Positions 1 through 5,564 are shown, counted from the first letter of the stretch. The stretch is DNA of 6,888 nt from Alphaproteobacteria bacterium (GCA_007116755.1 SKHU01000109.1:1-6888); one strand, 5' to 3'. The notes: a model not told the origin generated them from the sequence alone. Made by a program: numbers and translations.

Positions 1-480
1 CAGCCAGTTTCTGTCGGATTTGGAAAAATCGCCCAGAACATAGGACGTCACATGGTCGCGATCCTGCGGACGGCCGATCCCCAGACGCACGCGCCAGTAA
101 TTTTTGCCGATATGCGAATCCAGCGAGCGCAGACCGTTATGGCCGTTGGCCCCGCCGCCCTGTTTGACGCGGAGCTTTCCGGGCGCAAGATCAAGCTCGT
201 CATAAAATACGATGATGTTTTCCGGCGAAATCTTGTAAAATCCGGCCATCGCCGCCACCGACTGCCCCGACAGATTCATAAAGGTCTGCGGTTTCAGCGC
301 CAGAGTTTTCACACCGCCGGTCACGCCGTCGCAAAATTCGCCCTTGAATTTGCCGCGCCACGCAGAAAAACGATGGCGGCGGACGATTTCGTCCACCGCC
401 ATAAAACCGATATTGTGCCGGTTACCGGCATATTTTCCGCCGGGATTGCCAAGCCCGACCAGCATCCGCAGTTCAGACAT
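1..480 (-). CDS. pth: Peptidyl-tRNA hydrolase (partial, C-terminus off the left edge)
   Basis: Pth cleaves the ester bond of peptidyl-tRNAs released prematurely from ribosomes, recycling tRNA in the cytoplasm. Reading down from the ATG at 480, the first 160 residues are present and open to base 1. The family usually has about 190-200 residues, so roughly 30-40 are missing. The N-terminal GLGNPG motif is at residues 9-14 and contains Asn12. Then come NRHNIGF with the catalytic His22, QTFMNLSG with Asn69, and the FYDELDLAPG segment with Asp94; these match the active-site Asn, His, Asn and Asp of the family. The GGGANGHNGLRS loop and the RVRLGIGRP strand follow. The start lies 18 bp after the rplY stop, with a GGACGGG purine stretch as a plausible ribosome site, so it is very likely cotranscribed with rplY, a common alphaproteobacterial arrangement. 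All key residues visible here are intact. Confidence 0.97.
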   Translation of the reverse strand, partial: MSELRMLVGLGNPGGKYAGNRHNIGFMAVDEIVRRHRFSAWRGKFKGEFCDGVTGGVKTLALKPQTFMNLSGQSVAAMAGFYKISPENIIVFYDELDLAPGKLRVKQGGGANGHNGLRSLDSHIGKNYWRVRLGIGRPQDRDHVTSYVLGDFSKSDRNWL

Positions 481-498
481 TGTCGAACCCGTCCGGTT

Positions 499-1194
499 TT
501 AAGACTCGTTTTCGGCCTCGCCGCCGCTCTCGCCTTCACCTTCGGCGGTTTCGCCTTCGGCTCCTTCAGCACCTTCGGCGCCTTCTTCACCTTCAAGCTC
601 TTCGCCCTCTTCATCCGTACCGGCAGAGCGGACGGCAGCAGGTGCGGTAACAGACGCAACGGTTGTTTCGGGATCAAGCGCCCCTTCAACCCCCGCCGGA
701 ACCTGTACGGCGCTGAACGGTACACTGTCGCCGATATCCAGACCTTCAAGATCAATAATCAGGGCTTCCGGAATTTTTGTTGCCTGACAATACAGCTCGA
801 TCTCGTGCATGATCGTATTCAAAAGACCGCCGCGTTCCAGACCGGGCGATTTGTCTTCATTGATAAACTGTACCGGAACATTCGCCCAGATTTTGGTTTT
901 CTCGGTCACACGCATGAAATCGGCATGCATCGGCTGGTCGTTGACCGGATGCAGTTGCACGTCACGTGCCAGCACCAGATGTTTTGTGCCGTCGATATCG
1001 ATATCGCAAACCTGTGTAAAAAAGCCGCCGCTGTGCAGCGCTTTAAAGACTTCCTTGCCTTCAAGGGCAATCAGTACGGGTTCTTTTCCATCGCCGTAAA
1101 TCACGGCGGGAATGCGTTTCTCACGACGCAATGCACGGGCCACCCCCTTGCCGGTCCCGTCGCGCTTTTGCGCCTCCAGTTGAATTTTTTCCAT
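499..1194 (-). CDS. rplY: 50S ribosomal protein L25, long CTC/TL5-type form
   Basis: L25 binds 5S rRNA in the central protuberance of the large subunit; long forms are also called general stress protein Ctc. The 231-residue product starts MEKIQLEAQKRDGTGKG and has the typical ARALRREKRIPAVIYG segment (about residues 19-34) of the 5S-binding domain, which runs to about residue 95. The HPVNDQPMHADFMRV junction follows (about residues 82-96). A second beta-rich TL5/CTC domain extends to about residue 188 (VPVQFINEDKSPGLERGG, LEGLDIGDSVPFSAV). The last 45 or so residues are a low-complexity Glu/Gly/Ala tail with EGA repeats, probably disordered; such tails are common in alphaproteobacterial L25. 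AAGGAT about 8 bases before the ATG acts as ribosome site. The gene precedes pth by 18 bp and follows prs by 176 bp, a gap holding a possible promoter and a leader hairpin. Confidence 0.96.
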   Translation of the reverse strand: MEKIQLEAQKRDGTGKGVARALRREKRIPAVIYGDGKEPVLIALEGKEVFKALHSGGFFTQVCDIDIDGTKHLVLARDVQLHPVNDQPMHADFMRVTEKTKIWANVPVQFINEDKSPGLERGGLLNTIMHEIELYCQATKIPEALIIDLEGLDIGDSVPFSAVQVPAGVEGALDPETTVASVTAPAAVRSAGTDEEGEELEGEEGAEGAEGAEGETAEGEGESGGEAENES

Positions 1195-1243
1195 TGTCTT
1201 TTATCCTTCTTTTCGGTTTTTAAAACGGCAACCGCCTCCAGGG

Positions 1244-1283
1244 GTGCGGATTGCCACATGGTTTCGACCGCGCCAAACCGCAC
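1244..1283 (-). promoter_or_regulatory. Stem-loop in the rplY leader
   Basis: The arms at 1244-1253 (GTGCGGATTG) and 1274-1283 (CAAACCGCAC) pair at 9 of 10 positions across a 20-base loop, and the loop holds a further short GGT-CGAA-ACC hairpin when read as minus-strand RNA. It starts about 50 bases before the rplY ATG. No T-tract follows it on the minus strand, so it is not a standard terminator of prs. It may be a processing or translation-control element of the rplY mRNA; that role is inference. Confidence 0.4.
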
Positions 1284-1304
1284 GGGTTTACGAAATAACG
1301 CCGC

Positions 1305-1333
1305 ATTTAAACGATTTACGCATGAAAATGCAA
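1305..1333 (-). promoter_or_regulatory. Candidate promoter for rplY-pth
   Basis: On the minus strand TTGCAT (1333-1328) is followed after exactly 17 bases by TTAAAT (1310-1305), a fair match to a sigma-70-type promoter. It lies in the prs-rplY gap and would give a leader of about 100 nt. The match is by eye only, and alphaproteobacterial promoters are degenerate, so this is weak support for separate transcription of rplY-pth. Confidence 0.3.
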
Positions 1334-1370
1334 GCTTTTTCTTGTCTTTCGCCGCGATTTTTGCCGCAAT

Positions 1371-2327
1371 TTACGCTGTGGCGGGCAGGTTTTGTTCGAA
1401 CAGGCTGGAGACGGAGCGTTCTTCGCTGATGCGCAGCATCGCCTCGCCGATCAGCGGTGCGACGGTCAGCACCTCGATTTTTTTCGAGGCCGCGACATCC
1501 TCGCGCACGCGGATGCTGTCGGTAATCACCAACTCCTCGATTTCGGAACCTTCAACACGGCCGACCGCCTGCCCCGACAACACGCCGTGCGTGGCAAAGG
1601 CGCGGACGGAGGACGCCCCTTCCGCCTTCAGCGCCACCGCAGCATTGCACAGCGTTCCGGCGGAATCGACAATATCATCGACCATGATACAATCATGGCC
1701 GTCCACCTCGCCGATCACATGCATCACCTCGGAAATACCGGCTTTTTCGCGACGTTTGTCAATGATTGCCAATCCGGCTTCCAGCTTGTTGGCAATCGCC
1801 CGCGCGCGGACAACACCGCCGACATCGGGGGAGACAATCGTCAGCGGGCGGGCGCTGCGGCGCTTTTTAACCGCCGGAAGAAAAACCGGCCCTGCGGCGA
1901 ACAGATTGTCCAGCGGAATATCGAAAAATCCCTGTATTTGCCCGGCGTGCAAATCCATTGTTAAAACGCGGTCTGCTCCTGCGCCGGTCAGCAGATTGGC
2001 GACCAGCTTGGCGGTAATCGGCGAGCGGGAGACGGTTTTGCGATCCTGCCGCGCATAGCCGTAATAGGGAATCACCGCCGTAATCCGCCGCGCCGAGCCG
2101 CGCCGCAGCGCGTCGATCATAATCAGCAGTTCCATCAGATAGTCATTGGCCGGTTTCGAGGTCGGCTGAATGACAAAAACGTCCTCACCGCGGACGTTTT
2201 CAAGAATTTCGACAAAAACCTCGTCATCGGCGAATTTGCGGATAGAGAGTTTGGTCAGCGGAATACCGAGATAGGTCGAGATCGCTTCGGCCAGCGGCTG
2301 GTTGCTGGTTCCGGACAAAATTTTCAT
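1371..2327 (-). CDS. prs: Ribose-phosphate pyrophosphokinase (PRPP synthetase)
   Basis: Prs transfers pyrophosphate from ATP to ribose 5-phosphate to give PRPP, the precursor of purine, pyrimidine, NAD, histidine and tryptophan synthesis, in the cytoplasm. The 318 residues match the usual class I length. Visible motifs are MKILSGTSNQPLAEAI at the N-terminus; FVIQPTSKPANDYLMELL (51-68); IPYYGYARQDRK (86-97), part of the ATP site; DLHAGQIQGFF (125-135) with His127 of the metal/ATP region; the catalytic flexible loop starting at KRREK (191-195); and the ribose-phosphate loop VDDIVDSAGT (216-225). An in-frame ATG lies 15 bases further upstream (2342). I chose 2327 because the family begins at MKIL and because a GGGAAA stretch sits 7 bases before this ATG, while the upstream one has only A/T before it. 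The gene stands alone ahead of rplY on the same strand. Confidence 0.97.
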   Translation of the reverse strand: MKILSGTSNQPLAEAISTYLGIPLTKLSIRKFADDEVFVEILENVRGEDVFVIQPTSKPANDYLMELLIMIDALRRGSARRITAVIPYYGYARQDRKTVSRSPITAKLVANLLTGAGADRVLTMDLHAGQIQGFFDIPLDNLFAAGPVFLPAVKKRRSARPLTIVSPDVGGVVRARAIANKLEAGLAIIDKRREKAGISEVMHVIGEVDGHDCIMVDDIVDSAGTLCNAAVALKAEGASSVRAFATHGVLSGQAVGRVEGSEIEELVITDSIRVREDVAASKKIEVLTVAPLIGEAMLRISEERSVSSLFEQNLPATA

Positions 2328-2483
2328 TGGTCTGTTTCCCATTTTTTAAAACCCTGATTTAAAACACCCGGATGCGGCACACGGAGAATCACGTCAAAGC
2401 CGCAGTTTTCCGCGCATCGGCACCATATCAGGACGGGAAAGCGCTGTAAACGAAAAAGGGCGCACGAATTACCGCCCGCAGAC
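2328..2483. other. Non-coding region upstream of prs
   Basis: This is the left half of a 345-bp gap without genes. It must contain the prs promoter. A TTGACG hexamer is present on the minus strand (2397-2392), but no good -10 box lies at the proper distance, so no promoter is called. No RNA gene, conserved ORF or strong hairpin was seen here; the repeats of the gap all lie to the right of 2483. Confidence 0.5.
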
Positions 2484-2584
2484 CCGTCATTGCGAGGAGC
2501 GGTAAGTGACGCGGCAATCCACACTCTATAATGCCCGCCACTTTTCTGGATCGCCACGCCGCTTACAGCGGCTCGCGATGACGG
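2484..2584. repeat. Imperfect palindromic repeat with CGTCATTGCGAGGAGC core
   Basis: Two 38-bp arms (2484-2521 and 2547-2584) are inverted copies with 30 of 38 positions matching, separated by a 25-bp AT-richer spacer. The outer ends read CCGTCATTGCGAG and CTCGCGATGACGG, and the inner ends GGCAATCCA and TGGATCGCC. This core is recognisable as a widespread dispersed palindromic repeat of alphaproteobacterial and some other bacterial genomes, usually intergenic, with no coding capacity of its own. As RNA it would form a long hairpin. Arm divergence suggests an old copy. Whether it is a mobile MITE-like element or a REP-like sequence cannot be told here; no target-site duplication was identified. 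Confidence 0.8.
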
Positions 2585-2606
2585 CGAGATGTTGAACGAC
2601 AAGCGC

Positions 2607-2626
2607 GGGATGTAGAAATACATCCC
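2607..2626. repeat. Perfect 8-bp hairpin with GAAA loop
   Basis: GGGATGTA (2607-2614) and TACATCCC (2619-2626) are perfect inverted copies around a GAAA tetraloop (plus-strand reading). Only a short TTTA follows on the plus strand and no T-tract follows on the minus strand, so it is at best a poor terminator. It sits between two known-type palindromic repeats and may belong to the same composite repeat. Confidence 0.5.
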
Positions 2627-2630
2627 TTTA

Positions 2631-2658
2631 GTCATTCCGGACTTGATCCGGAATCCAT
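2631..2658. repeat. Short dispersed repeat, ATTCCGGA/TCCGGAAT palindrome
   Basis: The segment reads GTCATTCCGGACTTGATCCG and continues GAATCCAT. ATTCCGGA (2634-2641) and TCCGGAAT (2647-2654) pair perfectly around CTTGA. The same motif is familiar as a high-copy intergenic repeat in several alphaproteobacteria. It lies 14 bp beyond the stop of the minus-strand gene ending at 2673, where a hairpin could protect the mRNA 3' end, but no T-tract marks a terminator. Confidence 0.7.
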
Positions 2659-2672
2659 TTTTTGCAAAATAT

Positions 2673-3194
2673 TTAAACTATTCTTCCATTCCAATAGCTT
2701 CTTAACGCTTGATCAATCTCGGCGCGCGCGAATTTGTCTTTTTTCCTTTTAAACCTTAGATATATGACAATTGCGATCGCCTGCTCACGCGTAAAAATTG
2801 AAAATTTATGGCTGTTACTCTCAAACCATGTTCGTTGCCCATAACGGTTCGAGTTAATAAGCTTTTCACGTGATTTATCGTCAAGACCGTGTGTCAGGTG
2901 GAAGACCACATTAACTTCCCTCAAATCACCGCGCAGGTCTGCAATCATATATGCGGGCAGGTAAAAGCGAAATGCTTCGTCTGAGAAAAAACTCAACGCA
3001 CTACTCAAACCCTTCGGCGCTTCATCAAGCAATTTAGGGTCTATGGCATAGCGGTCGGTTTTTCCCTTGAATGCCTCTGCTGTTGCAAACGGCTCATCAC
3101 CTTCATTGCTCCCCATCAGACACCAGTCGCCCGGGTACTGAACATCGGCAAAAGCCTCTGTGATCTGTTCAATAATTGTTGCCTTATAGCCCAT
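2673..3194 (-). CDS. Hypothetical protein resembling DUF6714
   Basis: A 173-residue soluble protein with no signal peptide or membrane segment. An N-terminal part rich in short motifs (about residues 18-29, VQYPGDWCLMGS, then EGDEP) leads to a central block, residues 62-85 or so, containing GLSSALSFFSDEAFRFYLPAYM, followed by VFHLTHGL and a C-terminal basic helical part with EQAIAIVIYLRFKRKKDKF. The AFRFYLPAYM core and PGDW motif fit my recollection of the DUF6714 family, whose function is not established; the assignment needs a profile search. The ATG at 3194 has no clear Shine-Dalgarno, which fits translation after the gene 39 bp upstream in one transcript. Base composition is visibly richer in A/T than the flanking housekeeping genes. 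A role as an immunity-type or other accessory protein is inference. Confidence 0.8.
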   Translation of the reverse strand: MGYKATIIEQITEAFADVQYPGDWCLMGSNEGDEPFATAEAFKGKTDRYAIDPKLLDEAPKGLSSALSFFSDEAFRFYLPAYMIADLRGDLREVNVVFHLTHGLDDKSREKLINSNRYGQRTWFESNSHKFSIFTREQAIAIVIYLRFKRKKDKFARAEIDQALRSYWNGRIV

Positions 3195-3233
3195 AACGTC
3201 TTTTCACACCGACCTTAACAGTTCAATTGTCCG

Positions 3234-3677
3234 TCACTGCAAGCATTCCATATTCGCTTCTTTGCTGTTGTCTGCGCTCAAAGCTTCAAAATCCGCAATA
3301 AAACGGTCAAAAAGGGCGGGCTCTGTTTTTAAATACATATACGCTTCGCTGGCAACTTGATTCCCCTTAAAGTCTTGGCTGTCTGACTGCTGATATGTGG
3401 AAATATACAAAATTCCTTTTCCTTGCTCATAAAAATGTAGCCGTGCTTGAAACCCGCCACCCGCATATTCATGCCCGAATGCTCCAAACTTAAGATCATA
3501 AATTCCGCCATGGATATGGTTTTTGAAAGTTTCCATATTTTTTACGGTCTCTTTGATATCATAACGGCTTGCATAAACAGTATTTGAAAACAGCGACTTT
3601 CCGTCACATACCGTTACCCCCAATTCTACAAGATCATCATCATCCCAAATTCTTTTCAATTGAATATACGGTTTCAA
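3234..3677 (-). CDS. Hypothetical small cytoplasmic protein, TTG start
   Basis: A 147-residue protein that I do not recognise by name. It is mixed alpha/beta by appearance, with no signal peptide or membrane helix. Noticeable stretches are IQLKRIWDDDDLVELGVTV near the N-terminus, FKNHIHGGIYDLKFGAFGHEY in the middle, ARLHFYE and YISTYQQS strands, and a C-terminal helix LKTEPALFDRFIADFEAL. The start is TTG at 3677: GGCGGAG lies 9 bases before it, an in-frame TAA lies 8 codons upstream, and the first internal ATG (residue 48) would cut off conserved-looking sequence. It precedes the DUF6714-like gene by 39 bp and is likely cotranscribed with it. The compact single-domain form and pairing are like immunity genes of polymorphic toxin loci, but no toxin is present; that idea is inference. 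Confidence 0.8.
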   Translation of the reverse strand: MKPYIQLKRIWDDDDLVELGVTVCDGKSLFSNTVYASRYDIKETVKNMETFKNHIHGGIYDLKFGAFGHEYAGGGFQARLHFYEQGKGILYISTYQQSDSQDFKGNQVASEAYMYLKTEPALFDRFIADFEALSADNSKEANMECLQ

Positions 3678-3686
3678 ATTACCATT

Positions 3687-3693
3687 CTCCGCC
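3687..3693 (-). promoter_or_regulatory. Ribosome binding site GGCGGAG deciding a TTG start
   Basis: Read on the minus strand, GGCGGAG ends 9 bases before the TTG at 3677-3675. No in-frame ATG or GTG exists between this site and the upstream stop, so it fixes the TTG as start of the 147-residue protein. Confidence 0.6.
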
Positions 3694-3750
3694 TTTTAAT
3701 TTTTATACCTGACACATTATTATTCCACAGAGAGTAAACTATTTAAAATG

Positions 3751-3779
3751 AAAAAGCGCGGCATTTTGCCGCGCTTTTT
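3751..3779 (-). terminator. Bidirectional rho-independent terminator
   Basis: AAAAAGCGCGGC (3751-3762) and GCCGCGCTTTTT (3768-3779) are perfect inverted copies around ATTTT: a 7-bp GC stem flanked by A and T tracts on both sides, so it can work in either direction. The minus-strand gene ending at 3957 is the one transcribed into it, about 180 bases after its stop, and it separates that unit from the two small genes to the left. No plus-strand gene clearly feeds into it. Confidence 0.88.
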
Positions 3780-3789
3780 GAAACTGGTG

Positions 3790-3892
3790 GGGCTCCGGTA
3801 TTTTTTCTACCCCCCTCTTAACAACAGGAACAGGAGAAACAAAGAAGTGACATAAAACGTCAAAAGGAAAGTTTCCTACAATACCAGAGCCC
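3790..3892 (-). ncRNA. Candidate structured RNA or structured 3'UTR
   Basis: Arms at 3790-3802 (GGGCTCCGGTATT) and 3880-3892 (AATACCAGAGCCC) are inverted copies 77 bases apart. As plus-strand RNA one pair would be C-A, while as minus-strand RNA the same position is a U-G wobble, giving 13 uninterrupted pairs; this favours a minus-strand transcript. Inside, TGAC/GTCA and AGGAA/TTCCT can form small hairpins. The terminator at 3751-3779 follows 10 bases downstream on the minus strand, so the unit has the form of a small RNA, or of the end of the 3'UTR of the gene stopping at 3957. No match to tmRNA, SRP RNA, RNase P or tRNA is evident: no T-loop and no SRP core motif. Its length is also short for 6S RNA. 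Function unknown. Confidence 0.4.
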
Positions 3893-3898
3893 TATGGA

Positions 3899-3920
3899 TT
3901 TCCGGAGTTTTTACCGGAAA
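3899..3920. repeat. Small perfect hairpin TTTCCGG/CCGGAAA
   Basis: TTTCCGG (3899-3905) and CCGGAAA (3914-3920) pair perfectly around an 8-base loop, 37 bases after the stop of the minus-strand gene ending at 3957. On the minus strand the T-tract comes before, not after, the stem, so it is not a terminator; it may stabilise the mRNA 3' end. Confidence 0.4.
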
Positions 3921-3956
3921 AAATGTCTCATAAAATTCCGCACACGTCTCCTTTTT

Positions 3957-5321
3957 CTAACCTGACATGCCTTTCGGCGCACGCACCGTCAGCTTTCGCG
4001 TCGGCGGCAGAGCCGTTTCCGCCTCGGGGATAAAACCCTGATCGCGGCGTTTTTCGTATTCCGTCTTGCGCTGTTTGTAATGCACAAAATAATTTTTCAG
4101 CAATTCCGGCATTTTCGGGCCGCCGGGCGTGGCCATGGCGTTTTTCGCCTTGCTGATTGTGTCGCTGGGCAGACCGTAAGTCGTGGCCTGTTTTTCCATG
4201 TCTTTTTCAAGCTGGCGCAGGCTTTTTTCCACTTCCAGACGCTCTTTCTGATCATCGAACGCGCCGCGGCCGAGCATATCAAGCATCGCCTGACCGTGGA
4301 TCACCATGCAAGCGATATGGGCTTCCTTCACGAAACGCTCGAATTCCGTCGTATCGCGCAGAATGCGCTCGCTTTTTAACTGCTGCAGAACCGTCAAGGC
4401 ACCGCTTTTCTTGTCCACAAGCGACAGCGTGGCGTTTTCGATATATTCGCCCTGATTTTTGTGTTTATAGCGCTCGACATAAGTTTCCAGATTGGAGCGC
4501 GCATTTTCGACCTTACGGGCGAATTCATCCATAATATCAACAGCTTTATAGGATTGCAGCACCCGGTCAATCGTCGCGGTTTTCGGCGCATTGGCCACAA
4601 CACCGTCCAGAAGCGACTGCGCATCCACCTGTGCATTTGCGATTCTGTCGCGCCCTTCTTTCCAGCGCTTGTCGGCCGCTTCGCGGTCTATCTTCTTGAA
4701 ACGCCCGCCGCGCGGCAGAACACGCTCGTTCTGGCGTACATAGGGGGTAATATCCTGCGCGTCAAACAGCAAACCTTCCCGCTCGCCGAACGCCTTGAAA
4801 TGCTCATATCCCATTTCCTCGCGCAGCTGATCTACGGTTTTGCTGTCAGATGCACCGACCAGTTCATAGACATCCTGATCTTCCAGTGCGATTGCTTCAA
4901 AAGCCGCCAGCTTGCTGACCGCCTCCATCGGTGTCAGTCCGCGATTGTCGATCGCAATATCCTGCGGCACTTCCAGAACCGTGCCGTCCTGCAGAACCGT
5001 GGTTTCTACGGATTGCACCGCCCATGTGTCGTTGCCGTTTGCATCCTGTCCGTCATGGAAGGCCTGCCAGTATTCATAGGTTTCCACCAGCCGCTTTTCC
5101 GGATCGATGTCATTGACATCATCCAGCTCGAATTCTTTTTCTTTTTCCTGAAAAACGCCGATTTCCTTGGCAAGCTCGCGAATGGCCTCATTCTGTTTTT
5201 TATGCAGGCGAAGCTGGCGTTCAAAATCATCCCCTGCAACGTTACGAAATTCCAGCGTACGGCAATCCGTGCCGAGAACAGGATACCACCTGTATGTTTG
5301 ACCACCCTCTTGTCCTGCCAT
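3957..5321 (-). CDS. Large hydrophilic coiled-coil-rich protein of unknown function
   Basis: The reading frame is open from an ATG at 5420 (487 residues), but I place the start at 5321 (454 residues) because AAGGAG lies 6 bases before it. An adjacent in-frame ATG at 5324 is only 3 bases from that site, and the 5420 ATG has only a poorly placed GAAGAG. I do not recognise the family. In the shorter numbering it begins MAGQEGGQTYRWYPVLGTD, then has a charged helix with coiled-coil potential at about 33-66. An acidic stretch with DGQDANGND lies near 90-98, and long helical, Lys/Glu/Arg-rich parts at about 205-290 and 310-380. A Pro-rich basic tail ends PPTRKLTVRAPKGMSG. There is no signal peptide, membrane segment or enzyme motif. 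It is monocistronic, preceded by a CtrA-like site and followed by a terminator. A structural, scaffold or secreted-effector role would each fit; none is shown. Confidence 0.85.
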   Translation of the reverse strand: MAGQEGGQTYRWYPVLGTDCRTLEFRNVAGDDFERQLRLHKKQNEAIRELAKEIGVFQEKEKEFELDDVNDIDPEKRLVETYEYWQAFHDGQDANGNDTWAVQSVETTVLQDGTVLEVPQDIAIDNRGLTPMEAVSKLAAFEAIALEDQDVYELVGASDSKTVDQLREEMGYEHFKAFGEREGLLFDAQDITPYVRQNERVLPRGGRFKKIDREAADKRWKEGRDRIANAQVDAQSLLDGVVANAPKTATIDRVLQSYKAVDIMDEFARKVENARSNLETYVERYKHKNQGEYIENATLSLVDKKSGALTVLQQLKSERILRDTTEFERFVKEAHIACMVIHGQAMLDMLGRGAFDDQKERLEVEKSLRQLEKDMEKQATTYGLPSDTISKAKNAMATPGGPKMPELLKNYFVHYKQRKTEYEKRRDQGFIPEAETALPPTRKLTVRAPKGMSG

Positions 5322-5327
5322 CATCTT

Positions 5328-5333
5328 CTCCTT
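5328..5333 (-). promoter_or_regulatory. Strong ribosome binding site AAGGAG inside the longer ORF
   Basis: AAGGAG on the minus strand stands 3 bases before the ATG at 5324 and 6 bases before the ATG at 5321. It is the best ribosome site near this gene and implies that the 33 codons upstream (from 5420) are mRNA leader and not protein. Confidence 0.6.
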
Positions 5334-5448
5334 CACATGACTTTGTGAAACTGTTTGTCCCTGTTCGGCGGCATTGCGCGCCTTTAAAAAACCTCTTGTT
5401 TCAGTCCCTTTTAAGGACATTCTCTTCGTGTTAAAGAATCACTTTCCG

Positions 5449-5463
5449 TTAACACATCGTTAA
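5449..5463. promoter_or_regulatory. Candidate CtrA box, TTAA-N7-TTAA
   Basis: TTAA (5449-5452), seven bases, TTAA (5460-5463) matches the full binding motif of the alphaproteobacterial cell-cycle regulator CtrA, and both halves are extended to GTTAAC. A third TTAAC half-site lies on the minus strand at 5434-5430. The box is 29 bp before the longer-frame ATG (5420) of the coiled-coil gene, where a -35 element would lie for that gene, and about 183 bp before the metallopeptidase ATG. Regulation of the minus-strand gene is the more likely reading. This is a motif match only; CtrA itself is not in the window. Confidence 0.5.
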
Positions 5464-5564
5464 CCTATCAAATCCCCGTTATTATGTCAACAAAAATTTC
5501 CGGATTGATTTTTCATAGCCTTGCGCGGCCTGATTTCCGCCTGTCGCGGCAGAGCGTTTTCATC

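Noticed and set aside
1318..1345. GCAT-GAAA-ATGC hairpin as a prs terminator
   Set aside because: Only 4 bp of stem and no T-tract after it on the minus strand.
52..2058. A 668-codon plus-strand open frame across pth, rplY and prs
   Set aside because: It is antisense to three clearly conserved genes, has no sensible domain, and arises from codon bias of the opposite strand.
2324..2635. Minus-strand 103-codon frame over the repeat region
   Set aside because: Its translation comes from the dispersed palindromic repeat; such repeat-derived frames are commonly annotated by mistake and it has no ribosome site.
3748..3855. Plus-strand 35-codon frame starting MKKRGILPRFLK
   Set aside because: It starts in the terminator hairpin, has no properly placed Shine-Dalgarno, and is explained by the hairpin and the structured region.
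3790..3892. tmRNA, SRP RNA, 6S RNA or tRNA in the inverted-repeat region
   Set aside because: There is a CCACCA-like end, but no T-loop (TTCGA), no SRP core motif, and the length and shape do not fit a 6S RNA.
4461..5348. 295-codon plus-strand frame opposite the coiled-coil gene
   Set aside because: The minus-strand frame is longer, has a strong ribosome site, and its product has a typical charged helical composition; the plus frame reads as a hydrophobic/Arg/Cys shadow.
5520..5560. GC-rich imperfect palindromes around GCGCGGCC and GTCGCGGC
   Set aside because: Pairing is short and broken; there is no consistent stem or operator symmetry.
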